41,422 nt of DNA, taken from Gracilariopsis chorda (lineage: Eukaryota > Rhodophyta > Florideophyceae > Gracilariales > Gracilariaceae). The first letter of the stretch is position 1. Every line of letters begins with the position of its first letter. This document shows positions 32,001 to 41,422 of the stretch, piece by piece. Location of the stretch: the NCBI GenBank assembly GCA_003194525.1, contig NBIV01000440.1, positions 1-41,422 on the forward strand. The letters are read 5' to 3'. A program made the translations under genes and the position numbers. The notes under the pieces were generated by a model that worked only from the letters and a program-made list of their open reading frames with translations, made no database searches and was not told the DNA's origin.

Positions 32001-33916
32001 CATCTCCGCAACGTGGATGGTCAGCAGTGTGGTAGGTTCAGGGAGGCCTGCCTCAAGAAGGGCCTTCTCGCCGACGACAGCGAGTGGAGACGGGCACTAT
32101 GCGAGTCCTTTCGCTCCTCATTTGTTCCGCTCTCTCATTTGTTTGCCACCATCTTGCTTTACTGCGAGCCGTCGGACCCCCGTTCTCTGTGAGAGCAGCA
32201 TCTATCGATGTTCCTGCAGGATATACGCGCTCGAGATCGCAGCATGATGCACGCCCTGGCCGACGACGAAAGAGCCAGCTCTTACGTTCGCTTAGAATTG
32301 CAAAAGTCATTGCAATAAATGGTGGCCCACTGGCGTCTCTGTCATCGTACAGTCTTCCGACACCCATGCAGGACCTACCGGAAATGCGTGCTCCAGCTCG
32401 GTCTCCGCAGCAAATCCAGTCGGAGCTGAGCGACACTGTACAAGCTGCCCTCCCTCTCTTCAATGAGCGTCAGCTTCTGGCGTTCAATACCGTCGTGGGG
32501 CCTATCCTTCCTGGCGTGTCCGCGGAGAGCTTGCAGGGTCTTGGTGGTCCTTCTACGCCAACGCAGCCAACCACTTGCGTTTTCTTTTTGGATGCTCCGG
32601 GTGGAACCGGCAAGACCTTCTTCTCCAAGGCAATTCAGGCCACGTTACGCCTTCGTGGCAAGTCCGTCCTTACGGTAGCCACGTCTGCTGTAGCAGCCAT
32701 ACTGCTTGAGGGCGGTCGGACGGCCCCCTCCGTGTTCAGGATTCCCATCCCAGCCACCGCTGAGAGCACGTGCAACATCCCGGTCAACTCGCACCTGGCC
32801 ACTCGGATGAAGAACGTCGACCTCATTATCTGGGACGAGATCGTAATGTGTCACCGCTTCTGCGTCGAAGCCGTAGACCGCACTCTCCGTGACATAACGC
32901 GCTCGCAGCTCCTCTTTGGAGGCAAGTTCGTATTGCTTTCTGGCGACTTTCGTCAGATCCTTCCCGTTGTTCGTGGCGGCTCTCGATCAGTGATCGTCAA
33001 CGCATGCATCAAACGCTCAAGTCTCTTTTCCCACTTTCGCACCTTGAGATTGACTGAGGACATGCGCCTTTCTGCGCTCCGTCGAGACCCCACAGCCACA
33101 CAGGGGGCACTGCAGTTTCTAAACACGCTCTTGCAGATTGGAGAGGGCAGACTGCCAGGCACTGTCCCGCCATAGCACCCCTTCACCCTGCCAGAGTCCG
33201 TAAAATGTGTGGAGTCGTTCCGCACCATGGTCCGTAACGTCTTTCATGGTATCGCTCAGAGGTACATAGATGCAGATTGGCTAACGTCAACGGTGATTAT
33301 AACCGCACGAAACTATCGCCTACCAGAGCTTAACGACTACGTAGGCCACATGATACCTGGAGCGTATCGCACGTACCTCAGTGCGGACAAGGTGAGCGAC
33401 GACGACGGTGCCGCGCTGCAGTACCCTGTCGAGATGCTCAACACTCTGACTGCCGGGTCAGCGCTGCCGGACCACCGCTTCAAACTCAAAAAGGGGTTTG
33501 TGGTTATGCTCCTTCGCAACTTGGATCCCTCAAACGGCCACGTCAATGGTGTCATCTAGACCGTAGAAGACATGCAAAGCAACGTACTGTTTCTTCGACT
33601 CGCTTCTGAAGTAAATCGTGGCAATGCACTATGCCTGCCGCGCATGCCCTGTGGACCTGGAGACGACAACTTTCCGGTTCCCAACTTCACTCGCACCCAG
33701 TTCCCAGTACATGTTTGTTTTGCCATCACTACCAATAAGGCACAGGGTCAGTCGTATAGTGGTCGCATCGGACTGGATTTTCGTGATGGCTGTTTCACGC
33801 ATGGCCAGCTGTACGTCGCCTTTTCTCGGACCACCAGCCCGTCCAACATCGTGGCCTGTCTCCCTGCCGGTAGCACCTCTTCCAATAATGTAGTGTACCC
33901 CGAAGTTCTTTTGTAG
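29018..33916 (+). pseudogene. Helitron Rep-helicase, unit B, broken
   Basis: Rolling-circle transposase. The ATG at 29018 (MPPTQPS) is shared with units C and D. The first 170 residues are charged repeats of Arg, Glu, Gln and Ala, probably a coiled coil. Next come the Helitron-like N domain and the HUH nuclease motif LPHAHIIFF (HAH at 30975-30983), then two tyrosines four apart in KYLFKYVCKG (31422-31436). The C-terminal Pif1-type helicase has Walker A PGGTGKT (32597-32617), Walker B WDEIVM (DE at 32834-32839), LLSGDFRQILPVV, TEDMRL, and the closing TNKAQGQSY and THGQLYVAFSR motifs. Lesions: a 7-base insertion near 30425, TAG 31920-31922, TGA 32190-32192, a one-base deletion near 32320, TAG 33173-33175 and TAG 33557-33559. 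Those at 32190 and 33173 are shared with unit C. Confidence 0.85.
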
Positions 33917-34077
33917 ACGAACTTGATAGCTTTAAGTAAACCTCTTCTTTTTTCTTTCATTGTTTTCTTTTCTTCTCCCTTCTCACTCCCCAAAAATACT
34001 TGCATTCTACAAACCGACTACCCAAAACACGGTACCCAAATACTCCTTTCACTCTAATGCTTCTTTCACTCCTTAAC

Positions 34078-34092
34078 GCGTGCGAAGCACGC
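34078..34092 (+). repeat. Helitron right-end hairpin, unit B
   Basis: GCGTGC-GAA-GCACGC, 17 nt before the unit end. The same hairpin is at 27989-28003 (A) and 40187-40201 (C). A short GC hairpin just inside the 3' end is the Helitron termination signal. Confidence 0.8.
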
Positions 34093-34381
34093 AATGGAGC
34101 CACTTGTCCCTTTATACTAAAGACAATGTTTGTCCGTCTGTCTGTGTGTCTGTCAGCTATCGCTCACTCATTGGCTGCAAAATCGGCAAGGAGGCTGCCA
34201 AATGCACACGTGGCATTTTATGCGCTCCAGGAGGCATGCACACCACAGGAGCCAAGACGCATGTTGCACCGCATAATGCGACACGTTTCCACCTGGCGCC
34301 TTTTTGCACGCCACAGTAGCCGAGCCGTTTGACCAGAGTAGCCCACCCGTTACACTACAGTAACCGAACCGTTGCAGTGCA

Positions 34382-34463
34382 GTGCACATGACCGTTTTAA
34401 TTACTATTTTTCAACGGTCATGTGCACCAATCGCATTGCACGCTATACAAAAGCGTGCAATGC
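34382..34463 (+). repeat. Helitron left-end double hairpin, unit C
   Basis: Stems 34382-34396/34413-34427 and 34433-34444/34452-34463, both perfect, same sequence as in unit B. Confidence 0.8.
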
Positions 34464-35131
34464 ACTCGCCCACTGAGCACTCGCGTTCTCCTTCGCTGTG
34501 GTTAACCTACGGTGTGGGTTCTAGCACTATGGGCGAGTCAGGACTTCTGAAAAAGTTACGCTGGCGGTACCGGCGGGATCTGTTAAGTTTAACTTTCTCA
34601 CCAAACAACGCGTTCGTCATCCAGATTTAATTGGTTCGGCAACTATTTCTGGGTGGCGTTCACGTGAGGTACGATAGCTCCCCACAAAACGTGCATTGCG
34701 TGGAAGGAGTAGCCCTTGAAGAGTCTAGAAAGGGGACAACAGAGTAGGAGTCGAGCAACAGCGGCTCTGTCTGGATCTAAGGAACTGTTAAAGGGAAACG
34801 GTCTTCGGACTAAAGTACGTCCAGCACAGAGCTGCCTAGCGATTTTGGGATTGTAAATCTCGCAGTCCTGGCAGCCTCTCCAGGCACGGCCCCCTGTTTA
34901 CTCTGTACAGGTCAGTTCCCAATCTAGGCGGTTTCTTTGTGGTCAAGATATTCTATCTTCGCTGCAACGATCCAAAACTTCGGTGCTAGGTGCATAAAAG
35001 GGTTTGGCAGCCCGTAGCACAATTGTTCTCGACCATATCCTTTTTTTTTTTTTTTTCGTTCTTTTCTTTTTTTTCTTTGCCAGTCTTTCGACAGTTTGTC
35101 TTTTCTGTGGAGTGCTTACGTTCTTTTTACC

Positions 35132-38100
35132 ATGCCTCCAACTCAGCCCAGTGCTTCAGGCGATGCCAGACGTGAGCAGAACCGTCAACGTACTGCTGCA
35201 AGACGTCGAGCAGAGTCCAGTGAGCAACAGGCAGAGAGGAGACGTCTTGATAGAGAGCGAGCAGCCATACGGAGGGCAAATGAAACTGAGGAACAGCATG
35301 AAGCACGAAGAGCAGCTAATAGGGAACGTACGCGAAGAAGAAGGGCTAGAGCTTTCGCCGCGCACACTGATGACTTTCGTGAGGCTGACTGTACAGCCAC
35401 TGCTTCGACCCGAGCTTCAGAGACGCCAGATAATCGCACAAATCGTCAAGCAAACGACCGTGACGCCCATCGTGCTGCAAGGCAACAGGATGACTCTGCT
35501 GCTGAACATTCTCGCCGTCACTCTGAAAGAACATCTAGAAAGGCATCACGAGAGCTTGAGAGCGCAGCTGACCGACAACAGCGTCTTGAGGCTGAGCGCG
35601 AGAGCCGAAATGTCGCCCGTCGATTGTTTGACTCTGATGATGTAGACGAGAGTGGCTACATGGACCTCGGTCTCATGAATGTAGAATTCCGCTTTTGCAA
35701 GGCACTGCATTTCAAACAGGAAAGCGTTGTGAGCAGCTCCTGCTCGCAACCTCTTTTCTCGCAGTGCTGCGCAAAAGGACATCTCAGCTTCCCTGCGCTT
35801 CTGGAGCCTCCACCTCTTCTTCGCCAACTGCTGACTGCGACTGGGCCCCGAGAGAACCACTTTCGTGCTGAGATCTGTGCCTACAACACAGTTATGTCTA
35901 TGGCGTCCGTCAAGGCAAACTAGGTGAGCCGTGGTTTAGGAGACTCTACCCTCAATACTACGATCACCATGCAGGGACAGATCTATCACTGCATGGGTCC
36001 GCTCATTCCCGCTCAGGGTGTCCAGCCCGCATTTCTGTGTGTGTACATCCATGACACAGACTATGACGCGCAGTCTGCGAGGCGAGCGGGGTTGCTGCCC
36101 CGCCTCCAACCGGAACTGCTGTCTCAGTTGGCTGCCATGCTGCACACGGGCAATCCATACGTGCAGACATTCTGCAGCCTGCGCGAGTGGGCTATCACCG
36201 ATACGCCAGCAAATACGTATCAGATGGTGATCCATGCTGATAGACGGCCCCGCGGCGAGCATGATCGTCGCTACAACGGGCCCGAGGCGTCGCAAGTAGC
36301 CGCCATCATTCCAGGGAATGAGGATGGCGAGATTGAGACGCGCGGTATTGTTGTGCGTAGGCGTGGAGAGCTGACTGTAAATGGTGATGAGGTGCTGAAC
36401 ACTATCCCCGTCACTCACAGATCGTACGATCCCTTGAGCTACGTTCTTTTTTTCCCATGTTGCCAGGAAGGATGGCACCCTGATATGAGGTATTGCCCAC
36501 CAAACGCCTCGTGAGAGAAGAAGGTGACTCCGCTGATGTATTATTCGTGGCAGCTTTTCGAGAGACCGACCGAGTTCAGTACGATTCTACGCGGCAAACG
36601 ACTCTTCCAGCAGTACATGGTTGACCAGTTCTGCAAGGTTGAGTCGGAGTGTTTGTCTTACTTACGACACAACCAGGACAGACTTCGAGCTGCGGACTAC
36701 ACATCCCTGCGGGAGAGCCTGGGTGACTCTCTGCTGGGCGTGGATGAGGCCGATGCTGTTCGCGCTGGACGACTGTTCGTGTTGCCATCCACATTTGTAG
36801 GAGGTGACCGATACATGAGAAAGCAAATGCACGACATCATCGCCATATCCAACACCATTGGGCACCCCGATATCTTTCTCACGATGACGTGCAATCCGAA
36901 CTGGCCTGAGATCACCAGGGCACTGTTCGATGGTCAGCGCGCTCCCGATCGACCTGATCTTTGTGCTCGAGTGTTTCGTCTCAAGATGAAAGCCTTGATG
37001 TCGTTTGTCATTGATGAACAGTTCTTTGGAGCCGTTCTTGTTCACGTGCGGGTAATCGAGTTCCAAAAGCGAGGCCTACCGCACGCGCACATTATCTTCT
37101 TCCTCAACGAAGATGCAAAGCAGCAGCTCCGAGACCCTGCTCACATTGACGAGCTCATCTCAGCTGAGATTCCTCTTTCCTCCGACTCCACCTTCCAAGA
37201 GTTGGTGCTCAAGCAAATGATTCACACTCCGTGCGGTGCAGGCAACCAGTCAGCGCTGTGCATGCGCGAGCTGACATGCTTGAAGCACTTTCAGAAGCGG
37301 TTTCGCTCCGAAACTGCACAGCTTGAGAATGAGTATTACATCAGCTACAGAAGACGCGCTCCTTCCGAGGGCAGGGTGTCTGTGGAAAGAAGCTGCAGGG
37401 TCGGCCATCGACCAGCGCGTAGTGACGTTGGACAATTCGTGGGTGGTTCCACATTGCCCAGAGCTTCTCCGCCGGTTTGCATGCCACATCAACGTTGAGC
37501 TATGCGTATCGCGACTTGGCGGTATCAAGTACCTCTTCAAGTATGTGTGCAAGGGTTCCGACAGAGTCACCATGGAGATTGTAGATGAGAACGGACGCCA
37601 TGACGAGATCCAGAACTTCCAGGACGCACGGTATGTGTCAGCCTCCGAAGCAGTGTGGCGGATGCTTGCGTTCGATATTGTCGATCGCAATCCACCCGTC
37701 GTGCGGCTTGAAGTACACTTGAAAGATCACCATACGGTGTTCTTCCAGGAAGGCGACGAGCACTCTGCTGCTAACAGAGAGCGGGCAGGAACCAAGCTGA
37801 CTGAGTGGTTTGTGGCCAACCAAAAGTACCCCGGTGCACAGCATATCCCTTATGCCCAGTTCCCGAGGTTCTTTACTTGGAACAAAGCAAACAAATGCTG
37901 GAGGCCGCGTGCATGTCTCCGACGTCGTTCGGTGTCTCGAAGCCAGCCCACCTCCTCCTCAGCCGCACCTGCAGCAGCCGATCTATACGACTTCACTGGC
38001 AGCGGTGCGCATGTAGTTGGGCGCATTTACACTGCGAGTCCACGAGAGGGAGAGCGGTACTACCTCCGCTTACTCTTGACCCACACAGCGGGTGCTACTT

Positions 38101-40026
38101 CCTTTCAGCACCTCCGCAACGTAGATGGTCAGCAGTGTGGTAGCTTCAGGGAGGCCTGCCTCAAGATGGGCCTTCTCGCCGACGACAGCGAGTGGAGACG
38201 GGCACTACGCGAGTCCTTTCGCTCCTCATTTGTTCCGCTCTCTCATTTGTTTGCCACCATCTTGCTTTACTGCGAGCCGTCGGACCCCCGTTCTCTGTGA
38301 GAGCAGCATCTATCGATGTTCCTGCAGGATATACGCGCTCGAGATCGCGGCATGATGCACGCACTGGCCGACGACGAAAGAGCCAGCTCTTACGTTCTCT
38401 TAGAAGTGCAAAAGGCATTGCAAGAAATGGGTGGCCCACTGGCGTCTCTGTCATCGTACGGTCTTCCGACACCCATGCCGGACCTACCGGAAATGCGTGC
38501 TACAGCTCGGTCTCCGCAGCAAATCCAGTCGGAGCAGAACGACACTGTACAAGCTGCCCTCCCTCTCTTCAATGAGCGTCAGCGTCTGGCGTTCAATACC
38601 GTCGTGGGTGCCATCCTTCCCGGCGTGTCCGCGGAGAGCTTGCAGGGTCTTGGTGGTCCATGTACGCCAACGCAGCCAACCACTCGCGTCTTCTTCTTGG
38701 ATGCTCCGGGTGGAACCGGCAAGACCTTCCTCTCCAAGGCAATTCAGGCCACGTTACGCCTTCGTGGCAAGTCCGTCCTTACGGTAGCCACGTCTGCTGT
38801 AGCAGCCATACTGCTTGAGGGCGGTCGGACGGCCCACTCCGTGTTCAGGATTCCCATCCCAGCCACCGCTGAGAGCACGTGCAACATCCCGGTCACCTCG
38901 CACCTGGCCACTCGGATGAAGAACGTCGACCTCATTATCTGGGACGATATCGTAATGTGCCACCGCTTCTGCGTCGAAGCCGTAGACCGCACTCTCCGTG
39001 ACATAACGCGCTCGCAGCTCCTCTTTGGAGGCAAGTTCGTATTGCTTTCTGGCGACTTTCGTCAGATCCTTCCCGTTGTTCGTGGCGGCTCTCGATCAGT
39101 GATCGTCAACGCATGCATCAAACGCTCAAGTCTCTTTTCCCACTTTCGCACCTTGAGATTGACTGAGGACATGCGCCTTTCTGCGCTCCGTCGAGACCCC
39201 ACAGCCACACAGGGGGCACTGCAGTTTCTAAACACGCTCTTGCAGATTGGAGAGGGCAGACTGCCAGGCACTGTCCCGCCATAGCACCCCTTCACCCTGC
39301 CAGAGTCCGTACAATGTGTGGAGTCGTTCCGCACCATGGTCCGTAACGTCTTTCATGGTATCGCTCAAAGGTACATAGATGCAGATTGGCTAACGTCAAC
39401 GGTGATTATAACCGCACGAAACTATCGCCTACCAGAGCTTAACGACTACGTAGGCCACATGATACCTGGCGCGTATCGCACGTACCTGAGTGCGGACAAG
39501 GTGATCGACGACGACGGTGCTGCGCTGCAGTACCCTGTCGAGATGCTCAACACTCTGACTGCCGGGTCAGCGCTGCCCGACCACTGCCTCAAACTCAAAA
39601 AGGGCTTTGTGGTTATACTCCTTCGCAACTTGGATCCCTCAAACGGCCACGTCAATGGTGCCATCTATACCGTAGAAGACATGCAAAGCAACGTACTGTT
39701 CCTTCGACTCGCTTCTGGAGTAAATCGTGGCAACGCACTATGCCTGCCGCGCATGCCCTGTGGACCTGGAGACAACAACTTTCCGGTTCCCAACTTCACT
39801 CGCACCCAGTTCCCAGTACGTGTTTGTTTTGCCATCACTACCAATAAGGCACAGGGTCAGTCGTATACTGGTCGCGTCGGACTGGATTTGCGTGATGGCT
39901 GTTTCACCCATGGCCAGCTGTACGTCGATTTTCTCTTGGACCACCAACCCGTCCAACATCGTGGCCTGTCTCCCTGCCGGTAGCACCTCTACCATTAATG
40001 TAGTGTACCCCGAAGTTCTTTCGTAG
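35132..40026 (+). pseudogene. Helitron Rep-helicase, unit C, broken
   Basis: Same architecture as unit B: HUH motif (HAH 37082-37090), tyrosine pair (37530-37544), Walker A (38706-38726). Walker B is changed: GAG to GAT at 38946-38948 turns the conserved Asp-Glu into Asp-Asp, which should weaken ATP hydrolysis. Private lesions are TAG 35921-35923 in place of Trp, TGA 36512-36514 in place of Arg, a one-base gain near 37410 and another near 39935 just before the last helicase motif. Shared with unit B are TGA 38298-38300, in place of a Trp expected after the PRSL motif, and TAG 39282-39284. The last codons (NVVYPEVLS, TAG 40024-40026) are in the restored frame. Confidence 0.85.
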
Positions 40027-40186
40027 AGGAACTTGATAGCTTTAAGTAAACCTCTTCTTTTTTCTTTCATTTTTTCTTTTCTTCTCCCTTCTCCCTCCCC
40101 AAAAATACTTGCATTCTACAAACCGACTACCCAAAACACGCTAGCTAAATACTCCTTTCACTCTATTGCTTCTTTTACTCCTCAAC

Positions 40187-40201
40187 GCGTGCGAAGCACG
40201 C
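40187..40201 (+). repeat. Helitron right-end hairpin, unit C
   Basis: GCGTGC-GAA-GCACGC, identical to units A and B and again 17 nt before the unit end. Confidence 0.8.
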
Positions 40202-40221
40202 AATGGAGCCACTTGTCCCCC

Positions 40222-41422
40222 TTACTAAAGACAATGATTGTCCGTCTGTGTGTCTGTGTGTCAGCTAACGCCCACTCATTGGCCGCAAAATCGAGAAGGA
40301 GGCTGCCAAGTGGAAACGTGGCATTTTATGCGCTCCAAGAGGCATCTTGCACCGCATAATGCGACACGTTGCCACCTGGCGCCTTTTGCACGCCATCTTG
40401 CACCGCATAATGCGACACGTTTCCACCTGGCGCCTTCTGCACGCCACAGTAGCCTAGCCGTTTCACCAAAGTAGCCCACCCGTTACACTACGGTAACCGA
40501 GCCGTTGCAGTGCAGTGCACATGACCGTTTTAAATTAATATTTTTCAACGGTCATGTGCACCAATCACATTGCACGCTATACAAAAGCGTGCAAAGCACT
40601 CGCCCACTGAAACACTCGCGTTCTCCTTCGCTGTGGTTAACCTACGGTGTGGGTTCTAGCACTCTGGGCGAGTCAGGACGTCTGAAAAAGGTACGCTGGC
40701 GGTACCGGCGGGATCTGTTAAGTTTAACTTTCTCACCAAACAACGCGTTCGTCATCCAGATTTAATTCGTTCGGCAACTATTTCTGGGTGGCGTTCACGT
40801 GAGGTACGATAGCTCCCCACAAAACGTGCATTGCGTGGAAGGAGTAGCCCTTGAAGAGTCTAGAAAGGGGACAACAGATTAGGAGTCGAGCAACAGCGGC
40901 TCTGTCTGGATCTAAGGAACTGTTAAAGGGAAACGGTCTTCGGACTAAAGTACGTCCAGCACAGAGTTGCCTAGCGATTTTGGGATTGTAAATCTCGCAG
41001 TCCTGGCAGACTCTCCAGGCACGACCCCCTGTTTACTCTGTACAGGTCAGTTCCCAATCTAGGCGGTTTCTTTGTGGTCAAGATATTCTATCTTCGCTGC
41101 AACGATCCAAAACTTCGGTGCTAGGTGCATAAAGGGTTTGGCAGCCCGTAGCACAATTGTTCTCGACTATATCCTTTTTTTTCTTTTTTCTTTCTTTTCT
41201 TTTTTTGCTTTGCCAGTCTTTGGACAGTTTTTTTTTGTGGTCTGCGTGAGATCTTTTACAATGCCTCCAATTCAGCCCAGTGCCTCAGGAGATGCCACAT
41301 GTGAGCAGAACCGTCAACGTACTGCTGCAAGACGTCGAGCAGAGTCCAGTGAGCAACAGGCAGAGAGGAGACGTCGTAATAGAGAGCAAGCAGCCATACG
41401 GAGGGCAAATAAAACTGAGGAA
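40222..41422 (+). mobile_element. Helitron unit D, cut by the window end
   Basis: It begins TTACTAAAGACAATGATTG directly after unit C. The left-end hairpin is at 40515-40561, followed by a second stem with one mismatch. The leader is near-identical to B and C. It continues past the window. Confidence 0.75.
41261..41422 (+). CDS. Helitron Rep-helicase N-terminus, unit D (partial)
   Basis: The ATG at 41261 opens MPPIQPSASGDATCEQNRQ and stays open for all 54 codons to the window end. It is the charged N-terminal repeat region shared with units B and C. Differences from B and C are substitutions only. Whether the rest is intact cannot be seen; this is the only unit in the window not yet shown to be defective. 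Confidence 0.6.
   Translation, partial: MPPIQPSASGDATCEQNRQRTAARRRAESSEQQAERRRRNREQAAIRRANKTEE

Larger units (their letters stand above)
28027..34109 (+). mobile_element. Helitron unit B, full length
   Basis: It starts TTATACTAAAGCGGAAG and ends GGAGCCACTTGTCC, about 6.08 kb. It holds the double hairpin near the left end, a 1-kb leader with CATAAAAG, one Rep-helicase coding region, a pyrimidine-rich 3' tail and the right-end hairpin (34078-34092). Exact borders are uncertain by a few bases because 2-6 variable bases lie between units. The ends do not show the usual TC...CTRR of classical Helitrons, so a Helentron/Helitron2-like variant is possible. Confidence 0.75.
34112..40218 (+). mobile_element. 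Helitron unit C, full length
   Basis: Direct head-to-tail repeat of unit B, about 6.1 kb, starting TTATACTAAAGACAATG and ending GGAGCCACTTGTCC. The leader and most of the helicase half are almost identical to B, while the N-terminal coding part (about 35170-35620) is clearly more diverged. The right hairpin is at 40187-40201. Confidence 0.75.

Noticed and set aside
32084..32330. Separate protein starting at 32084 in unit B
   Set aside because: The first part is the wrong frame of the Rep-helicase. It joins the true frame only because of the one-base deletion near 32320.
36576..37066. Minus-strand open frames inside the Helitron coding region, repeated in units B and C
   Set aside because: They are shadows of the plus-strand Rep-helicase and recur only because the units are copies of each other.
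25934..41422. Classical Helitron termini (5' TC, 3' CTRR, A-T insertion)
   Set aside because: The observed right end is a hairpin followed by CCACTTGTCC, and the left end starts TTA(TA)CTAAAG. CTRR is not present at the expected place, so I did not claim classical ends.

Overview
The window is eukaryotic nuclear DNA made almost entirely of mobile elements, most of them broken. Evidence for a eukaryote is the Helitron, Ty3/Gypsy, piggyBac and pogo/Tigger coding remains, TATA and AATAAA signals around the one non-transposon gene, and the lack of operons or Shine-Dalgarno sites. The species cannot be fixed from sequence alone. An intron-poor, transposon-rich alga (for example a red seaweed) would fit, but this is only an impression.

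Layout: 1-1027 is unassigned. 1028-2291 is bounded by 33-bp inverted repeats and holds an RNase H relic on the minus strand. 2501-3162 is a likely host gene for a secreted protein. It has a TATA box, three TGAGTCA sites in palindromes upstream, a polyadenylation signal, and one frame break. 3300-4520 shows nothing recognisable. 4522-17702 is a nested complex bracketed by a 95-bp direct repeat. It contains a decayed Ty3/Gypsy gag-pol (16656-10407, minus), a pogo/Tigger transposase (9929-8455, minus), a detached chromodomain (7146-6907, minus), and two plus-strand broken reading frames of unknown product (4690-6561 and 7299-8197).

17793-23974 carries two diverged piggyBac-type elements facing each other, with palindromic end motifs at 21101-21181 and 23938-23974. 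24785-25931 is the 3' end of a second Ty3/Gypsy integrase (minus), cut off by the next element.

25934 to the end of the window is a head-to-tail Helitron array. Unit A (about 2.1 kb) is internally replaced and non-autonomous. Units B and C (about 6.1 kb each) are full length and carry a degraded Rep-helicase. Unit D runs off the end. All units share a left-end double hairpin. The three complete units share a GCGTGC/GCACGC hairpin 17 nt from their right end. B and C carry two identical stop codons and further private lesions, so at least those stops predate the duplication.

No complete, undamaged transposase or polymerase gene is visible. The points most worth following are the tandem Helitron array with shared nonsense codons, the unidentified plus-strand reading frames opposite the Gypsy element, the back-to-back piggyBac-type ends, and the palindromic bZIP-like promoter of the secreted gene.
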